DNA from: Thamnaconus septentrionalis
Taxonomy: Eukaryota; Chordata; Actinopteri; Tetraodontiformes; Monacanthidae
DNA length: 64,000 bases
Reading direction: 5' to 3'
Assembly (NCBI GenBank): GCA_009823395.1
Contig: CM020515.1
Location: 9,098,489 to 9,162,488 of the forward strand
The notes beneath the pieces were generated by a model. It saw nothing but the letters and a program-made list of their open reading frames with translations, had not been told where the DNA came from and ran no database searches. Position 1 is the stretch's first letter; every line of letters begins with the position of its first letter. The position numbers were made by a program, and so were the translations under genes. Shown here piece by piece: positions 24,401 through 36,490 of the stretch.

Positions 24401-26702
24401 CTCAGTTGCGTCTTTATTTACCAGCGAACTCGAGCATCTTCCTTGATATAATAGGAGTATCGATACTGCGATACCTGCCCCCCATCCACCCTTTTTTTTG
24501 CGCAAAACTATTGATTGGTCGGCGTGAATGGGTCGATGCTAGATATAAACAACCCCCCGGCTCCTGCCTCGGCGTTCCGCTGGAGAAAATGCAATATTTT
24601 TATCCTCCCATTTAACGCCGCCGCAGAGACATTATCGCCACTCAGCGTCATCGGAAAGATCGGCTGTCACTGTGTGTTTTTACGGCCCGCTAAACTCACG
24701 CACCATATAGCATCTGCAATTATATAGACTTTTTGGAGGGCGGGGGTAGGGGGGCGTGATTCGTGTACGCTGCGTTAAATCAGCCTCATGTGTCGCCGTG
24801 AGACCCATTGCTGCCGCATTTATGATTTCATTTTTCCACCCTTTTCAAATGTCCAGACATTCATTGGGTTGTTGGGGGTGAACACAAAGATCTTCAAAAT
24901 TTATTCGCTCAAAATCTATTTTTCATCGAGCTGTTTTCTTTCTCATCCTTATGACACGCAGCACTCTTATTTTCCATTGGGAGGAAAACATTTTTTTTGT
25001 AATTATTTTGTAAAGTATATCAGAGAGTATTCAGCTCCTGCCTCAACTTACATCCCATTTGCTGGTTGTGGCACCTTGTCCTGTCCATCACAACTTGCAG
25101 CCATTTAAACTATGTCTAGACGTCATTTGGTAATTTCCTATTTTTGTGAGGTAGCTAGGTGCGAGGCTAGCTAGCTTAGATATCGTTGGTATTGCTATCG
25201 TGTTGCGTGCTAGCTGATGCAGCAGATGCAGAGTAAACGCCCCACTGGCCCTTGTAAAGTTTTTAGAAAATTAAATTTGATCTCGGCTGACGCGGCGTCA
25301 CCACCAGCCAATGAGACGTAAGCGGGGGGCGGGACTTGTGATCAGACGACCCAACGTACAGAGAAACGGGAACTTGCTCATTTTCTATTTACCAAATGTC
25401 CATTTCGTTGAGCTCCGAAATAGAAAAACGACTTCAAAATGCCAATTAGATTCACCTCAGCGGCAAATTACAAAAATGGTTTTGCTTCGGTAATCCAATT
25501 TTGCGTTTTATTTCCTTTTTCTCTCAGTTGAACATTGAACTGATAAGTGCTCCATGTCCCTTTCATCCTCACACCTCATTGAGCCTTTCACCGATGTGAC
25601 AGCAGTGGCCACTGATATTGTCAGTGAAGAACCTGCTTTAACATTTTAAATGTGTTTTTCAACTCTGGCCAAGCAAAGCCCAAAACGACGGGATTCCCTT
25701 CCCTTTTGTAGGCTCTCTAGTTGCTTTATTTGGCCTGCAATAGATGGTCAGCGGATGGTGACGGACTTTGCAGCATCAGGAAGGAAGAATGAAGCAGTGG
25801 AGAGGAAAAAAAATGGCCTGGCGGGGGGTCGGTGGGGCAGCTGAGTTTTTGTGTTGAGCAGAGCCAGCTGGGACGGAGTGCCTACAGGCAACCTGACCTT
25901 GGTCATGAGACGCTGACACACCCCCACTTAACCCGTGACACACACACTTAAATATGTTCCACACACGTTGCCCGGCCTCGTCCCCCTGCCGCTCTCGGAG
26001 TTTTTCCATCCGTCTCTCTCCTCTCTTCTGGTCGTTCTTATCAGCACTGCCTCTCTCTCTCTCTCTCTCTCTCCATCCCTCCCATCAGCTGGGCGAGTCA
26101 ATGGCGGGCACCTTTTTCGGTGTCAACGTTTGAACGCTCGAAGGCAACACTCGGCCAAAGCCCAGTTAGTCTGTTGCATCCCAAGCAAAGATACATTTGT
26201 GTTGCCAGGAAAATAATGCAAAGGAAGAGCAGCTGGAATGCTCGCTGGGAGTTTAATTGCTGTTTAATTTTAGGCCTTGAGCTGTAAAAAAAAAAAAAGA
26301 CAGAGAGAAAAACTCGGGAACGTTGCCCCGCCCACAGCGATGCCTCCCTGGATGATGTGCAACTTTGCCGCTGGCACAAGTTCATCCAGTCATTGTTGAC
26401 AATTTTCTCCTTTTTTTTTTTTTTTCAAGAGGCTGCGATAATTTAAACGGCTACCTTCCCGTTTCGCATCCTCGCGGCTCGGCGGGCGGCGAACGCAAAA
26501 CCTTGAGCTTTTTATTTTATTTTGCTCTCCCTCGTCCCCTCCCCTTCCTCACGTCAGCAGAAGTGACAGGCCTCCAAAAACTTTCCCCTGTAGAGGTCCG
26601 AAGTGGCGCCTCCTGCAGGTGTATGTAGGTGCAAAGTGGGCCTGCCAGAGGGATGCATTGGGTCGGTCATCTAACTAGCATAGCCGAAGTTGCCTTGCGC
26701 GA

Positions 26703-26730
26703 GAAACGAGAGAGTTGTAACTCTCGTTTC
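26703..26730. repeat. Short inverted repeat GAAACGAGAG/CTCTCGTTTC
   Basis: Exact 10-base arms around AGTTGTAA. AGTT/AACT-type pairing could extend the stem with a small bulge. Confidence 0.65.
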
Positions 26731-27347
26731 TTGTAGCTGTGCGATAAAATCTGCAAAAATCTGCCAAAGCCGCCGACCTTGGCGTACTTTTTTTTTTTTT
26801 CCCCGCGAAGTGTCACGGCAGGGAGCTTGTTGTACAGCCCCACGCGGACGCATGCACGCACACACGCGCAGGCCGAGTAATGAGCCAGTGGGAGAGGCAG
26901 TGGAAGGTGGAAACGGCCGCCGTCACTTAGTCCCGCGTGACCCCGAAACCCGTTAACTTGCGATTTATGGCCGCGCCTCTCTCGCCGAGGTGGAAGTGAA
27001 AGGCTTTTTGTTCCCGGTGGTCCTTGAACGCAGCACCTTCAGGGTTCACCCGGATGATTTTCTTTTTGAACTTTGCAGGTTTGTGATGTATAGACCATTA
27101 ACTCTTCACCATTATACAAGATGAAAAATGTTTGCTGATGTTTTCGATGTTCAGAGTTTCACCGTTTTAAAGAAAGAAGAAGCCATAAATGATTTTCTGG
27201 TTCAAAGTAGTCGGGTGGTTGAGCGTTTTGATTGGATGAGAGGGTTTCCGCTGGCGCTGATTAACATTTAACATGTATCACTCTGGCTTTGCAGAGCCAG
27301 AAACAGTTTTTTGCATAACTCATAACTGTTGATGAAAATGAACGGAA

Positions 27348-27376
27348 TGACTCAAATGACTCAGAACCCTGAGTCA
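27348..27376. promoter_or_regulatory. Cluster of three AP-1 sites
   Basis: TGACTCA at 27348-27354 and 27357-27363 and TGAGTCA at 27370-27376 are all perfect AP-1 (Fos/Jun) heptamers within 29 bases. Confidence 0.45.
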
Positions 27377-27889
27377 GTGGGGCTGTCATCCAGCATTCAT
27401 GTGAACTCTGCTCCTTGTAGTCATGTTTTCAAATTGAGGATTTTGCTGAAATGCAAGCATGTATTGGAAATAAACACAAGTACAGGTAGAATTGTACAAA
27501 CAGTCTTTGGGATGGAATCTTCAAGTCCCCCACCCCCCATTGGAACTTTGACTGACACCAGCAATTGAGTTGCGAGAGTTACGGCTGAAGACGGGTGGAT
27601 GTCTCGGGTCGGAGACGGCGGCTTCCCTCTCCTGCCACCGTGTGGTCTCCGCCGTCATCGCGCAGGAAGACGCGAAGCGGGACAAAAGACGTGAGGGGTT
27701 TGGGAAGAAAGGGAGGAGAGAAGAAGAGCGGAGGAGGTGGAGGGAGGTGTGGTGGGGGGGGGGGGGGACTCATTAGCGGAAAGTTTAAGTGGAGTGATGA
27801 GAAGAAGCTGGAGGGAAGGGCAGGAGGAGATAAGACGGGATTTAGAGTGGGAGAGAGAGAAAGAGAAGGAGGGGGAGAGAAGTGTTACT

Positions 27890-27924
<35 letters not shown>

Positions 27925-28463
27925 CATCCAAACCTTAATCCTGATTTATATTTAGTATCTGAAGATTGGTGCAGATGAATACGGTGCCGCTGTCGCTGCA
28001 GCTGAACGCGACGCAGCTGGAAACAACAGTTTGCACAGGATGAAGGCTTTGCTCAGCACACGTTAGCGATTTTTTTTTGTTTTTTTCCCCGAGGTGCCGG
28101 GGGGTTAAAACAGTTTTCAACAAAACAAGACAGTTTTTCCAAAAGTGTCTGCTGGAACATTAGGTTCCAAGAGTTAGCCCTGTGTGATGTCACAAAGGGG
28201 CAGCGAGGTTAGTGGCCTCACTTTACAGTCTCGAACCACTGTTTAGCGTTTTTTTTTGGTGAACGGTACAAAACAGCATTTTAGCTTCCTGCTAAAAGTT
28301 TACTGGAGGAAGCAAACACAGGGCTCAATATGCTTGTGTGTGTGTGTGTTTGTATTTTTCTTCATAATTAGTCCTGCAAGGTGGTGCTGGTTGAAGTTGG
28401 GGGATGAAAAACGAAGCTCTTTCAGTAGGTTTGACATGGGGACCTTTTAACTGTTATACTAAA

Positions 28464-28700
28464 CCAGGGGACATCAACCTTTTTGAACCTGAGAGCTACT
28501 TCATAGCGACTGGGTCATACTGAGTCATACATACACGGGCCTCCAGTTTGCTTCACTCTTCTGAAATAACAAATGTTCTCAATAACTTCTCAGTAAGAAA
28601 AGTTTGCCTTCAGTTATATCTGATTATTAATGATGCTCATCTGTAATGATCAAAAATGACTTAACAAGGTTGCATAAATCATAGGTTGGACTTCTCTAGA
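28464..28700. mobile_element. hAT-like fragment beginning CAGGGG
   Basis: CAGGGGACATCAACC, then TTTTTGAACCTGAGAGCTAC, resembles the terminal sequence of dispersed fish/vertebrate hAT-type repeats as I remember it. The other end is not identifiable, so the 3' border is approximate. Confidence 0.4.
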
Positions 28701-30541
28701 CTTCATGTGTCCTAAAATATTTATTCTTTTTTTTTTTTTTAAGATATTGTCATATTCAAATCTATATAAATGCAACCGTGATTACAATAGAATTGCAACA
28801 GAATAAAATTTGATTTTAGTCAGAGTTGTGCTGTTTTCAGAACAGGCCTGTGGGCGACTCATGTTGTCCGGGTGCAGGCGTGTTGATGACCCCCGAACTA
28901 AACCTTGTGCTTTTCCTCCAACTGTCCCATCCTCGCTGTTGTCCAGTCAGACTAATAACGCTGTACTCTGCCGCGTGGGAAAAAAAAAAAAATCCAAAGT
29001 CCAACGCTGTCGTCAGCCTCCCCTCTCCAAAATAAAACAACAAAACCTTTCACCTTCCCATAGCACCAACAGCGCGACGCCATCAGCGTTGAGGGGCCAG
29101 AATGAAAAAGCCACCCAGTGGGTCGGGCGGCACACGAGTGCGTTATCTGAAACGTCAAGGGGCCGTTTCCCTCGCCAGAGGCTATCTGGTGGAAAAAAAA
29201 AGCGCATCATGACAAATCGTCCGCCGGGTTGCTTCGCAGATAACGGACATGCAAAATCAGCCTTTCCTGGAAGAAAAAAAAAAAAACACTGCGAAACGGC
29301 TTTGTTCTGCAGGACACACGAGGCGTGAGCGCACGGGGGCGAGGGGGGTGGGGGGGGTGGGGGGGCGAGAACGGGATGAAAGCTGCTTTATCATCCTTCA
29401 CGCCGTAAAACATGCGAGCGCGCGTGTAAGACGGGGCGGGGAGGGGGGAATTAATCGCGATTCCTTTTCCGTGTAATTATGTTCCAGGCGTGTTCACTAC
29501 ACGTGCGACTCTCTATCTCTCAATCTATTTTTACCCCTCCCCCCATGCCATTTCTCGCCATCCCGGCCAGACATTTACATACCCGACGGGTGAAGCACAT
29601 GCAAATATTCGCCGCCGCCACCACCGACATCCATAAAGACCTCCGCGCGCCCGCCGGCCCGCTAAACCAGCCGCTTGACTTTTACGGTCCATCTGAAAAG
29701 AAGAAAAAAAAACAAGCAAACACCCCTCTCGCGTCCTCAGGATGCGTCTTCGCCGCGGCGCCACCTGGGGGCCTCTCGCGTGTCAAATCGTTGGGAATCG
29801 CACTCGCTCGCACGCCGTCGCCGTCTGGTTCCGCCGGGGTTCTTCTTCTGCGTTTTCTTTCTTTTCCTTTCTTTTTTTTCCTCCCTGGTGGGCGTTAATG
29901 GGCCGGTTGCTTCTCTACGGACGCTTGACTTTATTTAATCTCTCCCGGCGTGATTGAGAGCCGCCGTCGCCTTTATTAGGAGCACTCAGCCGAGGAACTT
30001 TGGATTGTCAGAGCGGCCGTTAAGAATGCGGGAGCAGGTCAGTCGTCAAGTCGTAGTTTTTTTTTTTTTTTTATTATACCAGCTCAGAAGGTTTTTGAGT
30101 TTTTTTTTTTTTTTTCACCGACCGTCGACTGAGCCAATCGTCAAGATTTAATTTGACTTCTTAAAATCTACTCTTATGGCACGGCGAATGAATTTAAATA
30201 GCAGGAGAAGAAGAAGAATTAAATGTAAAGAGGTTGAGGGGGATCCAAAATAAAGGAATTTGGTGGTTTTGAACTTAAGAGAACTTAAGAGTTGATGGTA
30301 ATACTTCACAGTAGCTACACACTTTTAACAGTTTAAGTGTTGGTAAATGTTTCACATAATCACGTTGCGGAGTGTGACTCCGACACTGACGCACACTAAT
30401 AAGCCATTTACAAACGGAGTCGCTCGCAGTTTTTGTGACGTGATTTGTCGGCGCGTCGGCGATGTGTTTATTGATCGGCGTGCTCATACTTAAGAAAAGC
30501 AGGTTAATGAGGTGGTTTGCGGAGGATGGATTACGGTTAAG

Positions 30542-30563
30542 TCTAATTAATTTGATTAATTAG
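30542..30563. promoter_or_regulatory. TAATTA palindrome, homeodomain-type sites
   Basis: TCTAATTAA and TTAATTAGA are perfect 9-base inverted arms around a short spacer, giving two TAATTA homeodomain cores in 22 bases. Confidence 0.35.
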
Positions 30564-30789
30564 ATTAGCGTCGTAGCATTTGAATCCCTAATGACGCATT
30601 ATCATCCGTTGTCACCGGAGGACTGAGGCGCACTCCTTCCAAGAGGGGGCACCGCAGCCAGTCGTGATGAAAAATCGATTTGCGTGGAGAATTTTTCTGT
30701 TCTGCCTTGTATGGCTTTCCCCACACATCCCTTGCATTTATCCAGCCCTGGTCTGCTTGTGCCCCTTCAGTCTTTATTTTTGGCGCAAC

Positions 30790-30868
30790 CTCGGCCCCAG
30801 CGTCGAACCCGGGACCTCCAAGTCTCAAGTTGTAACACTTGCGTCAACTTGCACCGCTGACAGGGAAG
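30790..30868 (-). repeat. tRNA-like SINE trace
   Basis: On the - strand, CAGCGGTGCAAG is followed about 30 bases later by GGTCCCGGGTTCGACGC, which resembles a pol III B box (GGTTCGANNC). The A box is weak, the fold is not a proper tRNA and no tail was identified, so this is at most a degraded SINE. Confidence 0.3.
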
Positions 30869-31931
30869 CGGCGCCGCTGCTTTTTAGAAAAGCAAAGAGG
30901 ATCGTCCTGCAGCACTTTGTACTGGTAGGAGGGATGGGGTGGGGGGGGACAGAGGGGGCGGGGCCGCCGCTGTCTGACCGAGGCGAGAGACACACAAGCG
31001 CACACTTGTGCTCGCGGCGTCCGTCCAGTCGGGGTGATTCTCTGTATCCCTCTGTAATTATATTGAGCCATTGCCCAAATGCTTATCGATTGCCACCAGT
31101 GAACCTGACAGCAGGCGCGCGCACGCACGCACGCACACACACACGCACACGCACACAGGCACACAAAGTCCTGTTCAAAGAGCTGAGAGGGCTCCGGCTG
31201 AAAGCGGCGGTTGGTGTTTAAGTGGAGCAAAAAAAAAAAAAGGAAGGAGTGAGACAGCCCAGAACGGGGGGTTGGGGGGGGTGGGCACAGAGGGACTCAT
31301 GGGTGAAAGAGGAAGCAGCGCGCAGGCGGGTGGCGGGGAAGTCGGGGGTGTCGGGGGGGTGGAGTAGCTGCAGTTGTTGAAGGACCAATTGGTTTAATTT
31401 GATCTCGCGGAGGAAAATGAAATAACTGAGCTCAGCATGATAATTCTGTAATGTACCATATCTGATGCGGCCAGTTCTCAGTCTGCCAACCCCCGCCCCC
31501 GCGTGTGAGAGACAATTACCGCGTCTCGCTATGTCCGTATTATTTCGGAGGCGGTGGCGGCAAAGAAAAGGTGAAGGGGCGGCGGGGAATTGACACGAGG
31601 ACAACAGGTGAGGGGAATTTCATTGTTTAGCCTCATTTTAACTTATTTATTAGTCTATTGATTTTTTTTAGCTTCCGAACTCTTGCACGTGCACGCGGCA
31701 GCGCACCATCACGGGGTTCCTGTCGGATGCTGCAAAGCTGCTTAATGACAGAGCGATGAATTGGCTTGCGGGGTGGAGGGAGAGGAGACATAATGGTGTC
31801 AGTCTGACTGCTGCACACACACACACACACACACACACACGGATACGTGCACAACCCCTTCCGACCTGCTGCGAAGCTGCGACGGACATGTAAAGCATCA
31901 TGTAAAACCCGCTCGCGTCTCATGTCTTCCA

Positions 31932-31968
<37 letters not shown>

Positions 31969-33577
31969 CTCACGCCATACATAATGGAACGCCGAGGTTC
32001 CATGACTTTTGCTCGGCTGAGCCTCGACTCCCATCCATGCGCCCTGCGTGTTAGCGTGTTTGGCTCTCGGCTGGATGTTCCAGCGGGCTTGTTCGACCGT
32101 CGCCGGGCCTCTTCTTGGCTGCAAATGTCAGACGCGCTCGGTTGTTTCCTCGCCGCTGTGTTTTGGGTATCGGCGGCATGTTTCGGGTCCGTGCGTGGGA
32201 AATCGGACCCGGCGGTCCCTCATCACGTTTCTGGCTGTGGGGCTGCAACTTGGAAAACAAAGGAAGCCTGTTCTTATGTCGACTGTTTTCTTTGTTTGCG
32301 CCCCTTCGCCCCTCCCTTCGGATGTTACCGTGAATTAAACCGTTCCGGTTGCGAATTCCAAACGGGTACCGGGCCGAGAGGAATGAGCGAAACAAACAGG
32401 GGGAAATTATACAGCTATAATGGGAGAAGTGCAGCAGGTAAAGAGGTGAGGGAAGGGGAGGTGGGGAGGGGGTTGGCGGGGGGGCTGCTAGCGAGGTAAG
32501 GAGAGGCCGAGAGGGGTCGCGCAGCTTAGCCAAAGCTGTTCTCATCCTCTGAATGTAGGGTGTGATGGAAGGTGATACTCTAATAGGATACAGGACGGAC
32601 AGATAAAGAGATCATCTCTCTCCCTGGGAGCATGCCAGTCGGCCATCAGGTCCCCGTGCAGGGCTTGTCAAGTAAAGCCTCTGCTTTATTCCGAGCCATT
32701 TCCGTCAGCGGGGAGCGCTCTGGTGCGCTGCCAAGCCACCTTAAGGACCTGACGGCAGGGGGCGGGGGAGGGGTTGGGGGATACACCGGGAATTTAGTGA
32801 GGCGGCGCGTGTCAATCTAGGCCCCCTATCGATGAGCTGCCCGAACGACTTCATTGCGAGTGCAAAATAGCAAGAGGACGAGAAAATGAGCGAGCTGCCT
32901 GTTTACAGGGTGACTTTGACACTTCGGGTTGCCAGTTTCAAAATCTTGTAGAATGTCCAAGCAGCCTTTAACATGGAGCTACAAACGCCAAACATATAGC
33001 CTCAATGGTCCTTTTAGGTGACTGTACAGTTCTCTGTGTGGTAGCTGCAAGATGACGTGTTGCAAACATGGTAAAACTGCACGGCTCATTGGGATTGACG
33101 GAAAGTGTTTGCGAACTTTGCTCTTGCTAAAGTCGCTCAGACGAAGAGGAAAAACGTGTATTGACGTGTCGTTCTGATTGCTCGCTAGTACTGCGCCATC
33201 CAGGCCCATGTCTTTGGCGGCCACGGTACGCCCATACCTGCAACCTCCGTCTTCCCAAAACGATGCTAACGGTTATGCTGCAACCACTAGAGATATGGGC
33301 AGATGAACCAGCTGCCTTCCAAGGTTACCCGAAGACAAAGACTAAATTGTGGGGATGGTTCATCGTGCGAGAGGGTGATGGCAGCGCTGCCGGGCCAACA
33401 GATAAAGGAACGAGTGCGATCGATCAACCCCGTGACGTGGCCTGCGTGCAAGCTAACAAAACAGCGACTGCTGAAGTGGTATAAACAGAAAAGCGAAAAC
33501 TTTTTCTCGGCTAAAGTACTGAAAAAACGGCACCATAACAGCAAAAAATGCTTTCATTGTGGGGAAGTAAAAGAGTG

Positions 33578-33642
33578 AGGGGGGGGGGGTTACGGTCGGT
33601 TGGGGGGTACGGTCGGTTGGGGGGCGGTCGGTTTGAGGGGGG
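33578..33642 (+). repeat. G-rich tandem with recurring ACGGTCGGTTGGGGGG
   Basis: A run of G is followed by two copies of a unit containing CGGTCGGTTGGGGGG and a third shortened form (CGGTCGGTTTGAGGGGGG), giving four G-tracts spaced suitably for a G-quadruplex on the + strand. Confidence 0.65.
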
Positions 33643-34460
33643 CAGTGCGGCGGAGTGGGTGGGAGGAGTGCAGTGCTAAGTAATGTATCCTGCCAGTTTT
33701 CATTGTGTCTACAAAGTGAAACCGCTTCACGGAAGCAAGGAGGCTGTAATAGGATAAAGACTGTACCGCAAAGGGGGGAAGTAGGCAGGGAGGGAGTGAG
33801 GGAGTGAGGGGAAAAGGTGGGAGGAGAGAAAATGGACAGAGAGAGGGGCAGGCACGGCAACACCAGGAGTCAGGAGGCAATAATTGCTTGTGTAGCCGAG
33901 TTTTAATAGTCCACCGATCACTGGCGAAGAGGTTTCGGTCCCGCCCGGAAACATCGCCGAACTGCGCAGGGTCCACTGTTCCCTCAGAAGGGAGGAGAGG
34001 TCAGCACTGTTTGTGGCCCGCGTGGTGGAAAATGGGGCCCTACCAGTGTGACCTGACCCCGGCGGTGATGGATCCACTCAGACAGACTGTTGGGTAACAT
34101 GCTACCGAGGACGAGTGGCTTGTTGTTGCCGCCGCGTCTGATTAGTGAGCCGGCGGACTAAAAGCTGCACTGGGTGACGCAGAAACCGCTGCAATTTTTT
34201 AACATCGGTCCGGGTTTTTCGGCCACGGTCATTTTTGGGAGTTAGACTATCCCCGCCGCAAGACAGCGTCGGACATGAAGTCGTTTTTGCATCCGAAACC
34301 TGCTTAATTCTGACCTGCTCGTCCCCTAGAGGGCAAAGTCAGAACTTTTATCTTTTAACTTCAAATTATCATTCCGCGGTGGCTGCGAGGTGATTGAACG
34401 CCGGCCCTGCTCGACCATGGCTTTCATCCTAATTTGCCTTTAAACGTCTCTATTTCCCAA

Positions 34461-34545
34461 ATAGATGGATAGATGGATGGATGGATAGATAGATAGATAC
34501 TTTATTTATCTCTATGGGGGAAATTCAGGTGTTACACCACACTGC
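34461..34545 (+). repeat. (GATA/GATG)n with retrotransposon-tail-like sequence
   Basis: A GATAGATG run leads into ACTTTATTTATC, then GGGGGAAATTCAGGTGTTAC. This combination is familiar as the 3' tail of fish non-LTR retrotransposon copies, but no coding part is present and the family is not certain. Confidence 0.4.
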
Positions 34546-36295
34546 TGACGGCATTTCCAATTTATTGCAATTGACGTTGCATTTTGACAAAACATTGGAA
34601 CATCCGACATTATTCTATGACCATGAAGATTTATTAAATTGCGTTCCTGCCTTTCAGTTTGTTTTTTTTTCTTTTTAAATGGGTTCAAAACTTTTTTTTT
34701 TTATTCTATGGACAATAACACTGATAAACTTGTGAGATGGTTCCACGTCCTCCAGCCAGCCCCTGTTAAAATGATGCATGACCCGCTTGTAAAAACAGAT
34801 GACTCAATCATAATCCTGTTACCTATGCTGTTAATGGACTTGATCGTGCAGTTTTAATTGAGCGCCCCGAGCGCGCGCTGGATATTGTGACTCACAGCTG
34901 AGCTGGCCCCTTAAAATTCTCCGTTGATCACGTTCAGCGGAGCGCTCAGCAACAGACCTGGGGTCAGAAATGAAGCCTTTTTTTTTTTTTTACTTTAAAT
35001 CTGCATAGAAATCCCTAGAATGCCCAAATGCTATTAGCAAATACTTAGATCAGAATCAACTAGCAAAAAGCCACCATACATCGTGGGGCCACTGAAAGCT
35101 GCATGTCCTATATTTATGCGCAGCCCTTGCCAACATGTGACTCCGCCCCTGATTGCATGCAGAGACATGATTGCCCGCGTAAGCGTGTTGAGCCTCCAGA
35201 CATTGAGGATGCGCTCACATATCTTACGCAAACAGAGGCGCGTGTGCAGCGGAGCGGACAAGGAAGCGTTAACATTTAGTTTTATAATTGGCTCTGAATG
35301 GCACATTTAAAAAAAAAAAAAAAAAAGAAAAGAAAAAGAAATGTATGCGGCCCAATAATGGCTTTTGGAATGGAACGGAAGGGAAATGCACATGATCCCA
35401 CGCCATTATTCCTCCCGCCGTTTTTCCGCTCGGCTGTTCTGGCACAGGCATGTACCTAAAACATACACACACACACACACACACACACACGCAAGCACGC
35501 ACACACAATCTTGTAAAGCTATTTTACAAGGACTTGCAGTCCAGCCCAGCACTTAACCTTAACCTCCCATTAATTCATATCTTCCCTCTCATATTAAATC
35601 TCCACCCTAACGTTAATTCTAAGGTGAGTGTTTATACAGAAGTGAGGAGCAACGGTTGGAACGTACTGGTGCACTTTCGTCCGTTTAGTTTGGAGTACTC
35701 GCACGCCGCCCGTAGTTATGATTAAAAGTAACTCCCTTGGTTTTTTCTTTATGGGCCGACAATTATAGATGCAGTCTTGAGTGTTTTAGATTGGAACAAA
35801 GAAAGCTCCTGATGTGCCCAAATAAATTCGGCAAAACATTGTTTTACGAGTCCCCTCAGTCCCAAGTAATATTTTTCCACTTTTTCCACAAATAATGGTA
35901 CTTACTGAAGTGCCAATAAACCAAGTCCACAATAGGGTGAAATAGGAGTTTTCAAATTTTGCTGTAAATTTGTGTTTTTGCGCTCAACAAAATCACACAG
36001 AGAAAAAAAAGATTAGATTGCATAAAACGGGTGTATTGGGTGAAAAGCAAAATAAATAAATAAATACTTGTTATATTTATAACTTAGCTTTGGCTCTTTG
36101 TTTCAGCCTTACTTTCCTGCACGCTCGGGGGTATGCGTGCGTATTAATATCGCCGGCGGTCTGCGGCGCCCGTAAACAAGAGACGCTCCCTCCGCAGAAA
36201 GCCGCAGTACTGCTTCTTATCTGGCGCAGCCGATCGCACGCAGATATCCTCGCCGACATTAATGGGATGCCCACAGAGACGGCGAGGGATTAAGG

Positions 36296-36490
36296 AAGTT
36301 GAAGACGCGAGGAGGGAGGGAGGGGCGGGATGCAAGGAGAGTGAGAGAGAGATACGTATACGCCATCAGAGGTGTGAGGCGGAGAGAGAGAGAGAGAGGT
36401 CAGGGAAACGGAAGATGAAGGAGAGAAGATAAAAGGAGGAGGCCGAGAAAGGAGAGGAGCAGAATGAAGAGGAAGAGGAGGGTTCTGCAA
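36296..36490 (+). repeat. Long purine-rich strand
   Basis: About 190 bases dominated by A and G on the + strand, including (GA)n and GAGGAGG runs, with a few pyrimidine interruptions. Similar tracts lie at 27690-27920, 33774-33850 and 43470-43620. Confidence 0.7.

Larger units (their letters stand above)
21001..34460. other. Non-coding DNA, probably intronic (part 3)
   Basis: No supported gene. It holds a long (GT)n at 21350-21420, a (CCCT)n tract near 21538-21567, a poly-A run at 23070-23097, a hairpin at 26703-26730, three AP-1 sites at 27348-27376, a purine-rich (GA)n tract at 27690-27920, a hAT-like fragment from 28464, G-rich quadruplex-prone tracts near 29337-29370, 31264-31365 and 33578-33642, a homeodomain-type palindrome (30542-30563), a tRNA-like SINE trace near 30790-30868 and (CA)n at 31814-31840. 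CpG-rich sequence at 32000-32300 carries no recognisable exon. Confidence 0.55.

Noticed and set aside
30664..31221. 185-codon ORF starting with a hydrophobic, signal-like stretch
   Set aside because: It runs through a SINE-like trace and a (CA)n repeat, has no homologous motif and no splice context.
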